64,000 bases of DNA, from NCBI GenBank assembly GCA_037176885.1, contig JAWWNJ010000020.1:434001-498000 (forward strand), in the 5' to 3' direction. The position numbers and the translations under genes were made by a program. The stretch comes from Favolaschia claudopus. Taxonomy: Eukaryota; Basidiomycota; Agaricomycetes; Agaricales; Mycenaceae. The first letter of the stretch is position 1; each line of letters starts with the position of its first letter. Below the pieces are notes generated by a model. It did not search any database, had not been told where the DNA came from, and saw nothing but the letters and a program-made list of their open reading frames with translations. This document shows positions 21,582 to 32,519 of this stretch, piece by piece.

Positions 21582-22187
21582 AACGGTGGCAGTTGGTCAA
21601 GAGCCACTCCTTGTCGTCGCGTCCCTCATCACCCACCCGAATTGTGTTGCCTTCGACTGCGCGGCCTACACGGGCTTTTAAGCATGACCAATCCTCCGCT
21701 CGCTTTCTTGGAGGTCTTGGAAGATTCCTGAGGGCAAACCCTCTTCTCACGTCTACCCCCGTCGCCTCGCCCTCGCTACTTATCACTAGCCACATCTGCC
21801 AGTGCTCCACCGCGTTCGCCTTGCGCTGGCATTATGATTGGCCAGATACCTCACATTGCATCTGTGGCTGTCTGTGCTGTCATGATGTTTCGCTTGATGG
21901 TGCTCAAGAGGCATGCGACACCTCACCGCTCGGATGGAAGAAAAGATCAGAAGGGGTTGGAGAAGGATTATAAAGGAATGAATGGGGTAGGAATAAAGGA
22001 TATCCACCCATCATAGGCTGTGGTATGACCAGATTCTGTTCAATGGGGGGTTATGGACTCAGTGTGGTGGGACGACGACTCTGTCAACACCGGCTCTGAC
22101 GTCGGTTGGGATAGCCCTGCCGTCACGTCGCTCACCCCCGCCTTGTGGAGATTACACTTGATTAATTGATTCCCTACCCGCTGTCCT
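21582..22187. other. No gene seen
   Basis: Short frames on both strands without recognised motifs. Confidence 0.4.
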
Positions 22188-22305
22188 CAAAAACCACTTT
22201 TCGGACAAGGGTTGCGAGATTTTGGCCTGAAAAACCACTTTTTCGGACAAGAAAATTGTCAAATTTTGGCCTCAAAAACCCCTTTTTTCGGACAACCCTT
22301 TGGTG
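22188..22305 (+). repeat. Short tandem repeat, ~43-bp unit, three copies
   Basis: Units contain aaaaacc[a/c]ctttttcggacaa followed by a 'ttttggcct' spacer, beginning near 22188, 22230 and 22274. Confidence 0.7.
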
Positions 22306-22717
22306 AAGCTTCCCGGGGCCTAGTGTGGTCATGAGGTTGGTCAGCCGAAATCGGCGCGGCGGAATCCACCTTATCTCGCAATCCAATAGGGCGATTCTTT
22401 AGCAGCCTCTTGAAAAGGCCAACTTTTGTTGTGTCTTTTGTAGGACGCTAAATCGTTGCCTTTGTAGGCAAGCTAAATGGGCTCAAATGCTGAGCATTTG
22501 GGCAGCCTTTTCGGATACATCAAAATTTTGATTTACCCGGTGTGCTAATTGGTGCTTTACATTTGGGTTACAGTCTTTTTGTCTATTCGAAATGAGATCT
22601 GAAATCAGCCAATAAGAATCACGAAGGCACAGATTAGTTTTTACACCCTTTGAGAATCGTCGAATCTCCTTCTGAGGAGATTATTTTGGGCTCCGAAACG
22701 ACGGAGGACACATTTTT

Positions 22718-23477
22718 TTAATCACGAGAAATAAGCCTGAGGTAAGTAGAAGGAAACTCTGACGGTGAGAGGCACCCTGCGTTTTTTCCCCTTCTTCCTA
22801 GACGTTTGAAGCCCGCTATCCAATCATACGAAGCTTTGAAGCGATCTTCCGGTAGACCCAATTCACGAGCAATATCCTTGGCCTTTTTTCCGATCATTGA
22901 GTTGGGCACCATCGAATCGTCGCTACGAAGTTCTTGGAGCCATTTCACCATGCCGCCTTCAATCTCAGGGAACTTGGAGGGTCTAAACGTTTCAGACGAA
23001 AGCACGTACATGCCAAAGATGAGATGATGCCTACCTTCGTTGTGCTCCGCGCGGTTTTCTTCTCTCGGGGAGCCCATTGTCACATTTTCTTAAAATCTTG
23101 GAGACAGTGCTGCGTTCGACGCCATACAACCGGGCAATGTCTTCGTGTCGAACCGCTGGATTTTGCAAGTGGTACAGGCAAATCTCTTGGTGGCGGCTTT
23201 GGAGACCGTGCGACTTCTCCTTTAGACATCGCTCAAAGCCTTTCGACGTGACGACCTTAGATGCCGTGTCTGGTGCACAAGGGGCAGTCGACGCCGCATA
23301 TCTGGGCAAAGGAGTGCACGGGCGAGAGGCAGAGGTCGGTGCTTGATTGTCCCTGCATTGAAGCTTAAGCCGAAAAAGATTCTCCACAGACATCGATACT
23401 GACTCGGGGGGATTCTGGGGTATCTGTATCTCTCTCTCGAGATTGTGAAAAAGGGCGCCCAGGTCCAGGCGATCCAT
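22718..23477 (-). CDS. CENP-B-type DNA-binding protein without DDE domain
   Basis: Two exons, 23477-23035 and 22982-22718, joined across a 52-nt GT-AG intron (22983-23034) give 235 codons. The first exon holds a psq/CENP-B N-terminal helix-turn-helix (HQEICLYHLQNPAVRHEDIA then YGVERSTVSKIL). The second holds a CENP-B-type helix-turn-helix (RPSKFPEIEGGMVKWLQEL through FKASYDWIAGFKRL). Such pairs are the DNA-binding half of pogo/Tc5-type transposases and of host proteins derived from them. The frame stops soon after, with no DDE nuclease. The start is uncertain: the frame is open upstream to ~23606 without another ATG, so an upstream exon may exist. It may be a truncated transposase or a derived DNA-binding protein. 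Confidence 0.7.
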
Positions 23478-23606
23478 GTCCCAGACGTGCACCTCCGGAT
23501 CTGCGCAATCGGAGCTAATATAGCTCTGACTCCAAGCAAGATTGAGATCGGTAGTAACACTGTTTGGCAACCGTAGGAATCCTGTCGCATGCAACCGCCT
23601 CTTCAC

Positions 23607-24143
23607 GCCTGCCGCCGTAGCAGTATGGCGGGAGTGTGAGTGTCGGGATCCGCCGCGGCGAGAGAAAAAAAAAAGTTCAATGCCCTCGCCCTCACCGTTA
23701 TAACTGACTATAATGCTATAGGGCTGTAAGTCCTTATAATGCTATTTTAGCTTTATACCCCATCGCCCAGATTATAGACTTGATATAAGTAACCCCATTT
23801 CGATTTTTGCGACAGAGCGCTTTCTTGTGAATTTGGAGAACACTCCATTCCCGGAGGCAGTGTTGCGGAGGTCAGGTCAACCTCTTGACCCTGACCCCGG
23901 GGGCAAGGGTTTAACAGTCTAACAGTGTGATATTCGTCTACGTGATTAAACACTTAAGATGAAAAAGGGTGCATGGGTTTTAAGTCTATGTTTTAAATGT
24001 ACTGTGAAAGGTCCGACCACAGAAAACAGGGCACAAAAAAAAAAAACGAGTTGAATTGATGAGAATTTCCTTTTTTGGGGGTGACATCAGATTTTGCCGC
24101 CACTGTAGCCAGAACAAGTACTTATTAATATTCTCTGCTCGCC
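23607..24143. other. Intergenic, with MITE remnants
   Basis: At 23740-23810 the 'cgatttttgcgac' end recalls the terminal repeat of 29216-29406. At 24078-24110 'gtgacatcagattttgccgccactgta' in part (gccgccactgt) matches one arm of the foldback element at 58236-58362. No gene was seen. Confidence 0.45.
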
Positions 24144-27100
24144 ATGCTCACGACGAAGGTTGCGGGGTACAAGGGGAAGACTGTCCGTTCTTGGGCGGAA
24201 CTGCCTACAGAGGCCATCCAGTACGCTCCTCGCTTTATGGGTTTTCCGCCTTTCTACTCTACCGTGTCCGACTGCCGGAGTCCCAGATCATTAGCTACTT
24301 GGCATCTCAACATCACTGCCCCCACCCGCCCACTCCCCGCCACTTGGGACTTCTACACCAACCCCGAACACAAACATAGATATATCCCGTATCCAGAATA
24401 CCTCATCTACGTTGCCGCTCGCGATGCGAAGGCGGTGGAGGCGTTGATGTGTGTTTGCACGCGGTGGGGAGTCACTCGTGAGTCCTCTAGCCCGAGTGTC
24501 CTTCGTAGTTGCTGACGACAAGAAACGAAATTTTCGCGCAGTGGAGCAACATCCATTTTGGACACACGCGATCCAATGCTTTGACCCGTATGGCGCGTGT
24601 GCGCATTTTGCGTGGTTCGCCACCATTTCCTCTGGCAATGCTACCTCATCCTTCGTTGCCACGACCCCCTTCCACTTCCGCGCCATCTTGCACACCTCCT
24701 GTCTGCCCTGCCGCATCAATTTCCCGCAATCCAACACTGGGTTGGGGAGTGCGAGGTGGACCGTCAATACGCTGCGGCTTGGGATGGTCAATGTCTGCGG
24801 CGAGCATTTTTCCAGTGCTGGCGGAGGTTCGCTCTTAACTCTCACAAATAAGGCCTTTACTAACGGTTGATCTCTCTCTCTCTCTCTCTTTTTTTTTTCT
24901 ATTTTTTTAAAAAAAAAATTGGTTGCCGATTTAGATGTGAATACGATTGATGTGAACTCGCGGGGCTCAAGGCGGGCAAGGGACGACGCGGTCAGGGTTG
25001 CGAGGGACGAGCTAAAGAGGGCGGAATGGGCCGTTTCGCAAGCGGTTGTGGTGGGGTGTGGATATGAGGGGTGGCAGGCAGTTGGCGACGCGGCGGCGGC
25101 GGGAAGCGGCCCCGGATTCGCCGGGAGTGGGAGTGTAGATCTTGTGTCTAGTCCGCGGGGAGCAACGAACGAGCCGCAGGCGCAGGCAGCGCACTTTCTT
25201 CAGCAAGCGCGTGCGGTGGTGGATCAAGCGTATCTGTGTCTCCAGCACGTCGAGCAGGATGCAGAGACACCACCGGAGGGAGGGAGCGACTCGCCGGCGA
25301 CACAGGTTTAGCAGAGAACGAGGATGATTGTGCATTTCCCGGGGCGAAAGCAACGTGTCGATCGTGTCGTGCCGAGTGGCTTTGGCGATGTGCGGTTCTG
25401 GATGCGGGGTTGGCGAGGGAGGGGCATGGCGTGGAAATGGTGAGTGGGGGTTTGCCGGTTACTGCGGGTGCCCTGTTCGTTGACGTCGACGTCGCCGATT
25501 TTTGCGGGGGCGAGAGGCGGAAAGACGACGACGGCGCAGGCGCACAGCTAACAGAGAGTCTGGGCACGCGAGTGGATATGCCGGGGTACTTCTCGCCACA
25601 GGAGGATATGAAGGTGTTGGTTTCCGCGTATGTGGAGTGTGGGGAGGGGACAATTGAGCGTGTGCTGGAGACGGCAATGGAGAGGGGGTGGTTGAGGGCA
25701 AATACAAGATGGGGAGACCTAAGGAAGCAGGCTTTAGCGTCAAGGAAATTAAATTGGGGGATGCTGACGCCTCTGCCTTTGACGACACCGCCCATACTAA
25801 AAACGAAAGGTCCGCTGGGTTTAGGGAAGGCGCACTCACCAGCAGGATGGCGCGTAGTAGCGTGGATGCGATTAGGGACGTGCCGTATGCAAATGACGCG
25901 GCGGCGTGCACGGCGTACGCTAGCACGACCATTCCGGACGAATGCTACGACGAGGACAGTTCGGAGCCCGGTGACGATCCCTTGGGGAATGAGGAGGATG
26001 AGTCGCTGGATATGGCGGTGAAGGAGATGGCGTTGACAGATTGGGCTAGGGCGAGGGTATTGGATGGGGCTTGGGCTGCGCCAGCAGATGTACATCATAG
26101 AATGAAGGACGGAGTGCGGCTGGGTTGGTAATTTTTCTTTCACTTGTGTCTTGTTCTGACCGGTACTCGCAGCTGACGCCAATCCATACGTACCTGCAGT
26201 GCACCCTGTGCATTGGTCTGTGTGTTCCGACCCTTCAGCGCCGCGTTGCGCCCCTTCTGCAGCAACGGAGGGGTCTGTACGAGCTATCGGCACTGTGGGC
26301 TGGATAGACGCAGCATCACAGTGCCACCCCGGGCCTCCCACTCAGCCCCCACCAACCCAATGCCTTGCAGAGAAGGCAAATAACGCGTTCGTGAAGCAGA
26401 TGCGCTCTATCCTCCTACCCGTCTTCAGCAACGTCGTCCGCCGCCTCGTGATTGACTATGCGATTGACCCCGTGGAGGTCCAGGCTTCTCTGCTTACTGG
26501 CGCTGCCAACAGTAGCAACCCCCCCTCAGCATATTACACAGGTGCAGGGGAGAAAGCCTCTTCCCCCCGCGATTTGTGCGGCTCGGATGACCATTGCGGA
26601 AGTGGTGCAGCAGTTGAGGGAGGAGGTGGGTCTATGGTTCGATGGGCCACAGCTGCTGCGCGAGATTCCACATGTCCCCCAGTCAATTGATCATCTGTCG
26701 CAGAATAGCAAGGAGGTACTCATCATTGTACGTCATTTATTTATTTATTTTTTCTTCGCGTGATATCGTTGCTTTTATTAAATTATTTGTTTCTGTAGAT
26801 ATGGAGGGAAGCCTGCACGCCGCTTTACCAGTGCCGTTGCTCCATATGCGAGCGGCAACACTGGTCCAGGAGGCGCTGCAGGGTGAGACGAGCGATGCCA
26901 CGAAGATCATCGGCGCAGGCGAAGGGTAACACGCCCAGACATTAGCGGGTTTGTGCAAAGCGACCCGGGTCGCTTTGGGACCACTCAGATCTCGACAACG
27001 AGCAGTCTCAGGTGTGAAGTCCCAGCGACCTAAGAGTGCCCCATGGCAGTACTCCTATAGGTCGCTTAGAGCTCACACCTGGTATCTGTTGTTGTGAAGA

Positions 27101-27531
27101 TCTGAGCGATCGAAAAGCGACCTGGGTCGCTCGCACAAACTCTCTATTGTATCATGCCCATGCACGCCGAGGATGATAACGAGACGGGCGCAGTGAGCTT
27201 CGTGGCCAAGGAGATTCGGGCTGGGAAGTGGGCTAGCGGTGCTGGAGGGTATGGCCAGGATGATTCGTTCTCGCTTGATGGAGCAGAGGATGAAACGATC
27301 AGGGACGAGAAGCCCTTCCTCTTCCATCCCACGCCAGCGACGTGGGCTGCGCCTCCGCACATCTTCCCGAAACTGTCCGAGGCAGATGGAGGGTGTGCGG
27401 AAGTACATCATCCTTCTTCTGCAAAGACATCGCGGAAGCGCGCTTGCAACCTTCAGGGAGACCCGGTGGATGCGATGGATGCGGCGAGTGTGGGCTCTGC
27501 CTTGAAGCGTTCGCCTGTAGATTTGATCTGA
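24144..27531 (+). CDS. Conserved multi-exon protein of unknown function
   Basis: A good Kozak ATG opens the gene (gccATGc). Proposed exons are 24144-24220, 24287-24477, 24542 to ~24830, ~24934 to ~25230, 25314 to ~25738, ~25822-26123, 26173-26477, 26542-26727, 26799 to ~26923 and a last part ending at 27531. Recognisable blocks, in order, are RSWAELPTEAI, LPCRINFP, ATCRSCRAEWLWR (Cys pair, possible metal site), GEGTIERVLETAMERGWL, MALTDWARARVLDG, FVKQMRSILLPVFSNVVRRL and WREACTPLYQCRCSICER. The order and motifs agree with my memory of a widespread Agaricomycete hypothetical family. Several exon joins in 24830-25830 and after 26850 are uncertain; one-base shifts there may be introns I placed wrongly or real damage. 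A foldback MITE sits at 26938-27150, either in an intron or disrupting the C-terminus. The function is unknown. Confidence 0.6.
26938..27150 (+). repeat. Foldback MITE, copy 2, complete
   Basis: A near-perfect palindrome of ~213 bp. The outer ends acattagcgggtttgtgc and gcacaaactctctattgt are imperfect inverted repeats, and both arms carry AAGCGACC[C/T]GGGTCGC. It is the inverted relative of 109-277. No convincing duplication is visible; 'gccca' occurs at 26932-26936 and 27156-27160. It lies near the 3' end of the conserved gene. Confidence 0.85.
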
Positions 27532-28015
27532 CTTTCGATGCAACCCATGTCATGGGAGGCGCGTGAGTTACAGTGACTTGCAGTGGCCGCCACTAAAAGT
27601 TCAACACGTGGTTCTGAGGCATCATCGATCAGGAGACTGCAGGAGTCGAGTATAGCGAGGCTCAGATGTATGAGTTTATAGGCTGCCTGAGGGCTGCAAT
27701 GCGATAGCTCAAGAGTCAAGAGGCACGCGGAACAAAAGTTTCGGACATCAACCTCAAAAAGTTTTGTCATGCTGTGCACATGAGGAGGAGGAGGGTCCGG
27801 ATCACCGGTCCGCTACGGGAGGGCGGTCCCATCGCCTGTAAGGCCATTTTCGGTGGAATTGTAAGTTTCGGACGAAGAAAAGCCATCTCTCGTCATCATA
27901 ACTGCCTCAGGCGTCAAACGATCAATCCATTCATTGTGCGGGTCTGAGACCATAACATATAATTCTGAAGAGACAAAACGAAAGAGAGCATACAAAAATG
28001 GGAGGAACAGAAGTT
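27532..28015. other. No gene seen
   Basis: Only short frames between the conserved gene and the next transposon. Confidence 0.4.
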
Positions 28016-28023
28016 TTTGTTTC

Positions 28024-29068
28024 GGCTCATTAACCATGTCTGTGGATGCCTATGTACATAGGTCTGCACCCGTGCTGATTGACAGATGGCCGCGGGCCCC
28101 GTTTGATCCTGGCGAAGATAACACCGATTAAGTCCGATAATCCCGAACAGTATCGAAAAGTTGAATGGCGCTCCTGGCACAAACTTGAAGGCTCTATCTC
28201 ACCGGGGACATAATTTCTGGGGGGCATAGGTGACATTCCTGACCAGTGCATTGAGGAGGAAGCTTTAGTTCATTATAGATGTGCATACTTTGATTGTTTT
28301 CGATGATTCATAGCCTATGTTGAGCCTATGGGCTGCTAAATGCCTGCAGTTGCAGTCTTGAAATTAATACAGATGCCTGAAAATTCGATTGGAATGTCCG
28401 GTGCTCTTTTGCCAACTCCCAGGCCACCACCTGTTGATAAATATTTCAGAAAGGGACAACCTTAGTTGGCAAAGTTGAGTACTCAGTAAATGATCGGAAA
28501 TCCAATCGAGGTAAGGTATGCGCAGGAATAGAGTGAATCGCGCGGAGCGCGGGATTTTTTTGGAATGTATGTCGGTCTTGGGGGCAGTTTTCAAGCCAAA
28601 CGGGTACGGGAGGTGTGGAGGAGGCAAATCAGCGGACATCAGGACACTTTAGCACAAGAAATTGGCCTGTGAACAGTGAGAATTGTCTTTTCTCGGCTCC
28701 AGGGTGAAAGAAAACTTAAAAAACACTCCCAGAGTCAGAAATACGGTAATCAGTCCCCCCTACGACTGAGAGAGACGTGACGCGGTCGCGTCATTTGGTT
28801 CAGTTTGCAACGCCTTCGCCGAGTTGCCGGCGTTGACGTGAGAGATAGGTTTGAAATCAAAGGATTTTCCACGGAACGGGCGGCTTCGATAGTCAAATCA
28901 AACAGAAAAACACATCGTTTTGAGCGTTAGAGGAAGCTTTGAGCTACAAAACGAGGTACGAGAGCTCCCATTAAATCATTGAATGTCCCTCTCTTTTTCC
29001 CTCTTTTTCTCTTTTTTCGTTTTGAAAAAACGCGATTTATTCCCATCCACAGACATAGTACATGAGCC
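28024..29068 (+). mobile_element. hAT-like element, GGCTCAT family, copy A (1045 bp)
   Basis: Terminal repeats begin ggctcatt..ccatgtctgtggatg on the left and, inverted, ggctcatgtactatgtctgtggatg on the right. The perfect 8-bp duplication tttgtttc is at 28016-28023 and 29069-29076. A second full-length copy is at 48006-50474 in inverse orientation, with its own duplication. Neither copy encodes a recognisable transposase. Confidence 0.93.
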
Positions 29069-29215
29069 TTTGTTTCGCCCCGTCAAAAGTTGTCCATCAG
29101 CACCACCTTCCTAATTGAGGGGCCCTGTCAATGAGGTCTGTGTGATCGGACATTCCCGCGTGCCTCTTGCGATAGCTGGAAATAGATGTCGCAGTCATCA
29201 TTGATCATAATATTA

Positions 29216-29406
29216 GTCGCAAAAATCGGATTCCGATTATAACTGGTTATAAGTCTGATCAGGGTTTATAGGCGGGTTATAAACCGACATAGAAATTTAT
29301 GACCCCGTCTCCGAATACTTCGATCTTGGCTTATGACTGCCTATAAAGCCTGATTAGACCTATAACCCATTATAATCGGTTATAATTGAAATCCGATTTT
29401 TGCGAC
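29216..29406. repeat. Short TIR element (gtcgcaaaaatcgga ends), 191 bp
   Basis: The left end gtcgcaaaaatcggat and the right end atccgatttttgcgac are exact inverted repeats. The interior repeats ggttataa/ttataacc motifs. No target-site duplication was found. Confidence 0.75.
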
Positions 29407-29431
29407 AATTTAAATTAAGATTGATCATCGA

Positions 29432-29629
29432 AAAGGAATACGGATTTTGGATCTTCCTTCTTCCTGGGGTCCGGGGATTTGGCCGTGGGAACGATTAATA
29501 AATGTGCTTAAGTAAGGTGCGGGGATCCCACGCTAAAGGAATACGGATTTGGATCTTCCTTCTTCCTGGGGATTTGGCCGTGGGAACGATTAATAAATGT
29601 GCTTAAGTAAGGTGCGGGGATCCCACGCT
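29432..29629 (+). repeat. Tandem duplication of a transposon end
   Basis: 29432-29534 and 29535-29629 are near-identical (aaggaatacggattt ... ggtgcggggatcccacgct); the second lacks ~8 bp (gtccgggg). The unit's end, from 'ggggatttggccgtggga', recurs at ~57804-57867. Its inverse (gtgggatccccgcacc) is at 57301-57316. Confidence 0.8.
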
Positions 29630-29676
29630 CTCTAGGTGGCCAAGTGAACGGCACCATACAGGCAAGTAACAAACAC

Positions 29677-32508
29677 TCAGTCTCCCCCCTGTCCAGCCAA
29701 ACGATCCCGATGTTTTGTGATAATACCGATAAATTCCAAAACCCCGCTGTAAGCCAGATGATTGAAGTCCGGTAGACCGACTCCGCCCGTCGTGCTCGCC
29801 TGATACTGTCGGGCGGTCCAGACGTCGTCCATTTGATCAAGAGCCGAGTGCCAGTCTTTAAGAACAGGCGCCATGGTTCGAAGTATCGGAGGGAACTGTC
29901 TTTGAAAATCTTGAACTTTGATGATTGCCCTGATAGCCCCCTCCCGCTCGTCGGCCGAGCGCGACCTTACATGCAGCCGCCACGCTAGCTCTTGGCTTGA
30001 CAGGGGAAGCAGATCCATGCTTGGTCGTTGCGCATGAAAAAGGGTAGCCCAAACGGTGGTGTAGAAGAAGGCCCAAAGGTCATCGAGAGGTGATTGTAAA
30101 TAAGGTTGTGAAGCATCCAAAGCTGCCCGCAACCGAACCGACATGAACTCAACTGTGCCCTATGCGCCAGACTGAGTGAAAATGTAGGGATTCGAGGTAA
30201 AAAAGGCTCACTGATAATGACCTCGCATCAGCGTGCGCAGCGGTGAAGTAGTCTTGCATACAAGCCGACAGATCGAAATCGGTCAAGATAGCTTTACAGC
30301 CACGGGGTCTACCGAGAGCAATCACAGCACTTTCGACCTCCGAGGCGCGCTTCGGATCCCAAGTGCCAAGGGTCACCGAGGTAGATGACTTTAGATGAAA
30401 TGACTCCAACTGCTTGTCAAGATGCTCCGATCCCTCCTCTTCTAGCGTGGTGTCAGCGCCCCAAGACTGCACTCGATCGTGGCAAAGTCTTAGTATGTTG
30501 CCGATGCTAGGGTCGCGTTGAAGCCAGCCTCGCTCGTAAGAAGCCAGCCACCCTAAGGACAAGTTAAAGGAAAACGAGGTTCTAGATACTAATTTTTGCA
30601 CCTAGAAGCGCGTGGAGTATCGATTCACACAAATCTTCAGCACCGGCGCATCGTTCCAAGGACATCCCCTCCTCCTTCATAATGCAGATAATCATTGGCC
30701 GGCGGTCCGGATCGGGGTTGACTTTGCTATCCTTCGAGAACGACCAATGCACTGAAGTGTCGTTGCCGTTTTCTGTGGGCTCGAAAAGTGCAGAAGATAC
30801 AGGTCGGCCGCTTTTGAAGCATGCTTGAAACCAGGTCTGGGTGATGGGAAGTCCAAAAAGCCCGGAACAAGCAGATGCCATCGCCGTTTCGTTCAATGGC
30901 CCCGGGCCAGAGGTCTTGGGAGAAGAAACCCGGACAACACAGCTGTCAGGCACCGATGAAGGGGCGGAACCTTTGGGAGCTATACGAAAGCGCGAGGCTG
31001 CACTTTGAAAGACCTCAAGACCATACTCGGGAGTGAAAGCCGCGCCCAGTGTGCGAAACTCTGGGGCAACACATGCTGATGCTGCAACCGCTTCGTCGTG
31101 ATACTTCACAGATCGGATCTCTGGGGCAATTTGTGGGAACACTCGAAATAGAGAGTGGTAAACAGTTTGGGCGTACGGGGAATGTCGATAGCAACTGACG
31201 GTCCTGGTGATTGGTGATTCCCAGGAGCTTGAACACAGCTCAGACCAAGAAATCGAGCGCAGACAGCACTCACAAGAGGGCTGCGGAGACGGCGACTGCC
31301 GTATCTTTATCAATTCGAAAGATTTTTTTGTGCCGGAGCCTCAAGTTCAAGTCGTTTCAGAATAACGGGGAAACGAGGAAATCAAAGAGGAAAGTCATAC
31401 CAAGTTGCTTCTGGCCTGTAGTGGCCTGTTTAGCTTCACGCTCATCTACTGCGCATTTACGCAACCACACCGCCAAGTATAATGAGAACTTGCCTTTACG
31501 GTCTTTCGACGCCTGGGTTTTGGACTGTGTTGAGGCTCGCGTGCGGCGGGGTCCACCATTCAGACAGGTTTCAGGTTGGAGGCCAATAAATGAGACGCTT
31601 TGGGTAGCAGTCTTGGTCGGAAGGCAAAGCTGAGCCTTGATTACAAGGGTTCCACGGCCTCGGCAGGTCAGTGAATGAGAAAGGATGGCCACACGACGAG
31701 CGATGCAGTCCGTATTGTCGCTGCCGTCCAGCGCAAGGTGATCACCATCAGTGAAAGATGGAAATCCAGCATCTTCAGCGTCCTGCCAGAGGAAGACAGG
31801 CCAAAGCATGCGCACCACATCTTTGCGGCCGGAGGGGGACCTCAGATCGCACGGCAGGCTTACAGCGAGGCCGCCGTTGTGGAAGATAAGGACCCGAAAG
31901 TCGCAAGTGGCCTGGTTATAACCAAAGACGAGCCTGAAGGCACGCTCAAGGGTAGCGCTACGAAGAGCTCGAGCGTAGGTTCCCGCCTGCCATATGAGCT
32001 CCGGCCACGCCTTCTTCACCTCCACCGGAATCCGAACTTGTGGATTTGTCGCATCCAAGAAGCCCCAACAGCAAGGAAGGGCCTTGGGATTGAAGTCTTT
32101 TTCGTGGAGCCCCACAACGTCCGGTTTCAGCGGAGCGGCTGAATCGATGCCATCCACAGTAGCCTCCTCGTTGCGGTGGAAATAGAGCTGCGGGTACCAT
32201 CGCTTCTGTCTGGGCTTCAGCACGAACTTGCCGATGCTGGGGTGTGCATTCGCGAGCCGGTCGTACGCGCTATTGATTGCTTGCACACAGTCATTGAGGA
32301 AGACGCAAAGCATTTCGTAACTCTGCGACTCCCGATCGACAGGTTTCGGCGCCGGGGAATGGATGTCAATCTCGCCGAGTGCACTCGCCACCGCCGCGTC
32401 GTCTACGAGGCAACTGTGGTCGTCCAGAGTGGGATGAAGCGGTCCTTTGTGCCCGTCAGTGATCAGGCCTGCAATGTAGGTGGACATTAGCCGCTTCGGG
32501 GATAGCAT
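29677..32508 (-). CDS. FunK1-type fungal protein kinase
   Basis: On the - strand: an N-terminal region from ATG 32508 (an unusual region with PVEVKKAWPELIWQAGTYAR and a beta-rich VFGYNQATCDFRVLIFHNGG) and then the kinase-like part. The clear exons are 31313-30602, 30552-30212 and 30159-29677, joined by 49-nt (30553-30601) and 52-nt (30160-30211) GT-AG introns. Signatures are MKEEGMSLERC, GWLQRDPSIGNIL (catalytic loop, HRD as QRD with Asp and Asn kept), ILTDFDLSA (DFG as DFD, usual in FunK1) and EFMSVRLR...YLQSPLDDLWAFFY. The junction between the N-terminal exon and 31313 is not resolved and may hold damage. FunK1 kinases are expanded in mushroom-forming fungi. A - strand frame at 33287-33116 (ELKKDMADEFGGYIL) resembles a FunK1 N-terminus and may be a separated first exon. 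Confidence 0.75.
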
Positions 32509-32519
32509 CTGCGAGATTC

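Noticed and set aside
24867..24920. Regulatory CT-rich promoter element
   Set aside because: The (TC)n and poly-T/poly-A tract is better explained as the polypyrimidine part of an intron of the conserved gene.
25148..26341. 397-codon frame on the - strand
   Set aside because: It lies antisense to the conserved gene at 24144-27531, whose + strand exons carry family motifs. The antisense product is Ser/Pro/Arg-rich without motifs.
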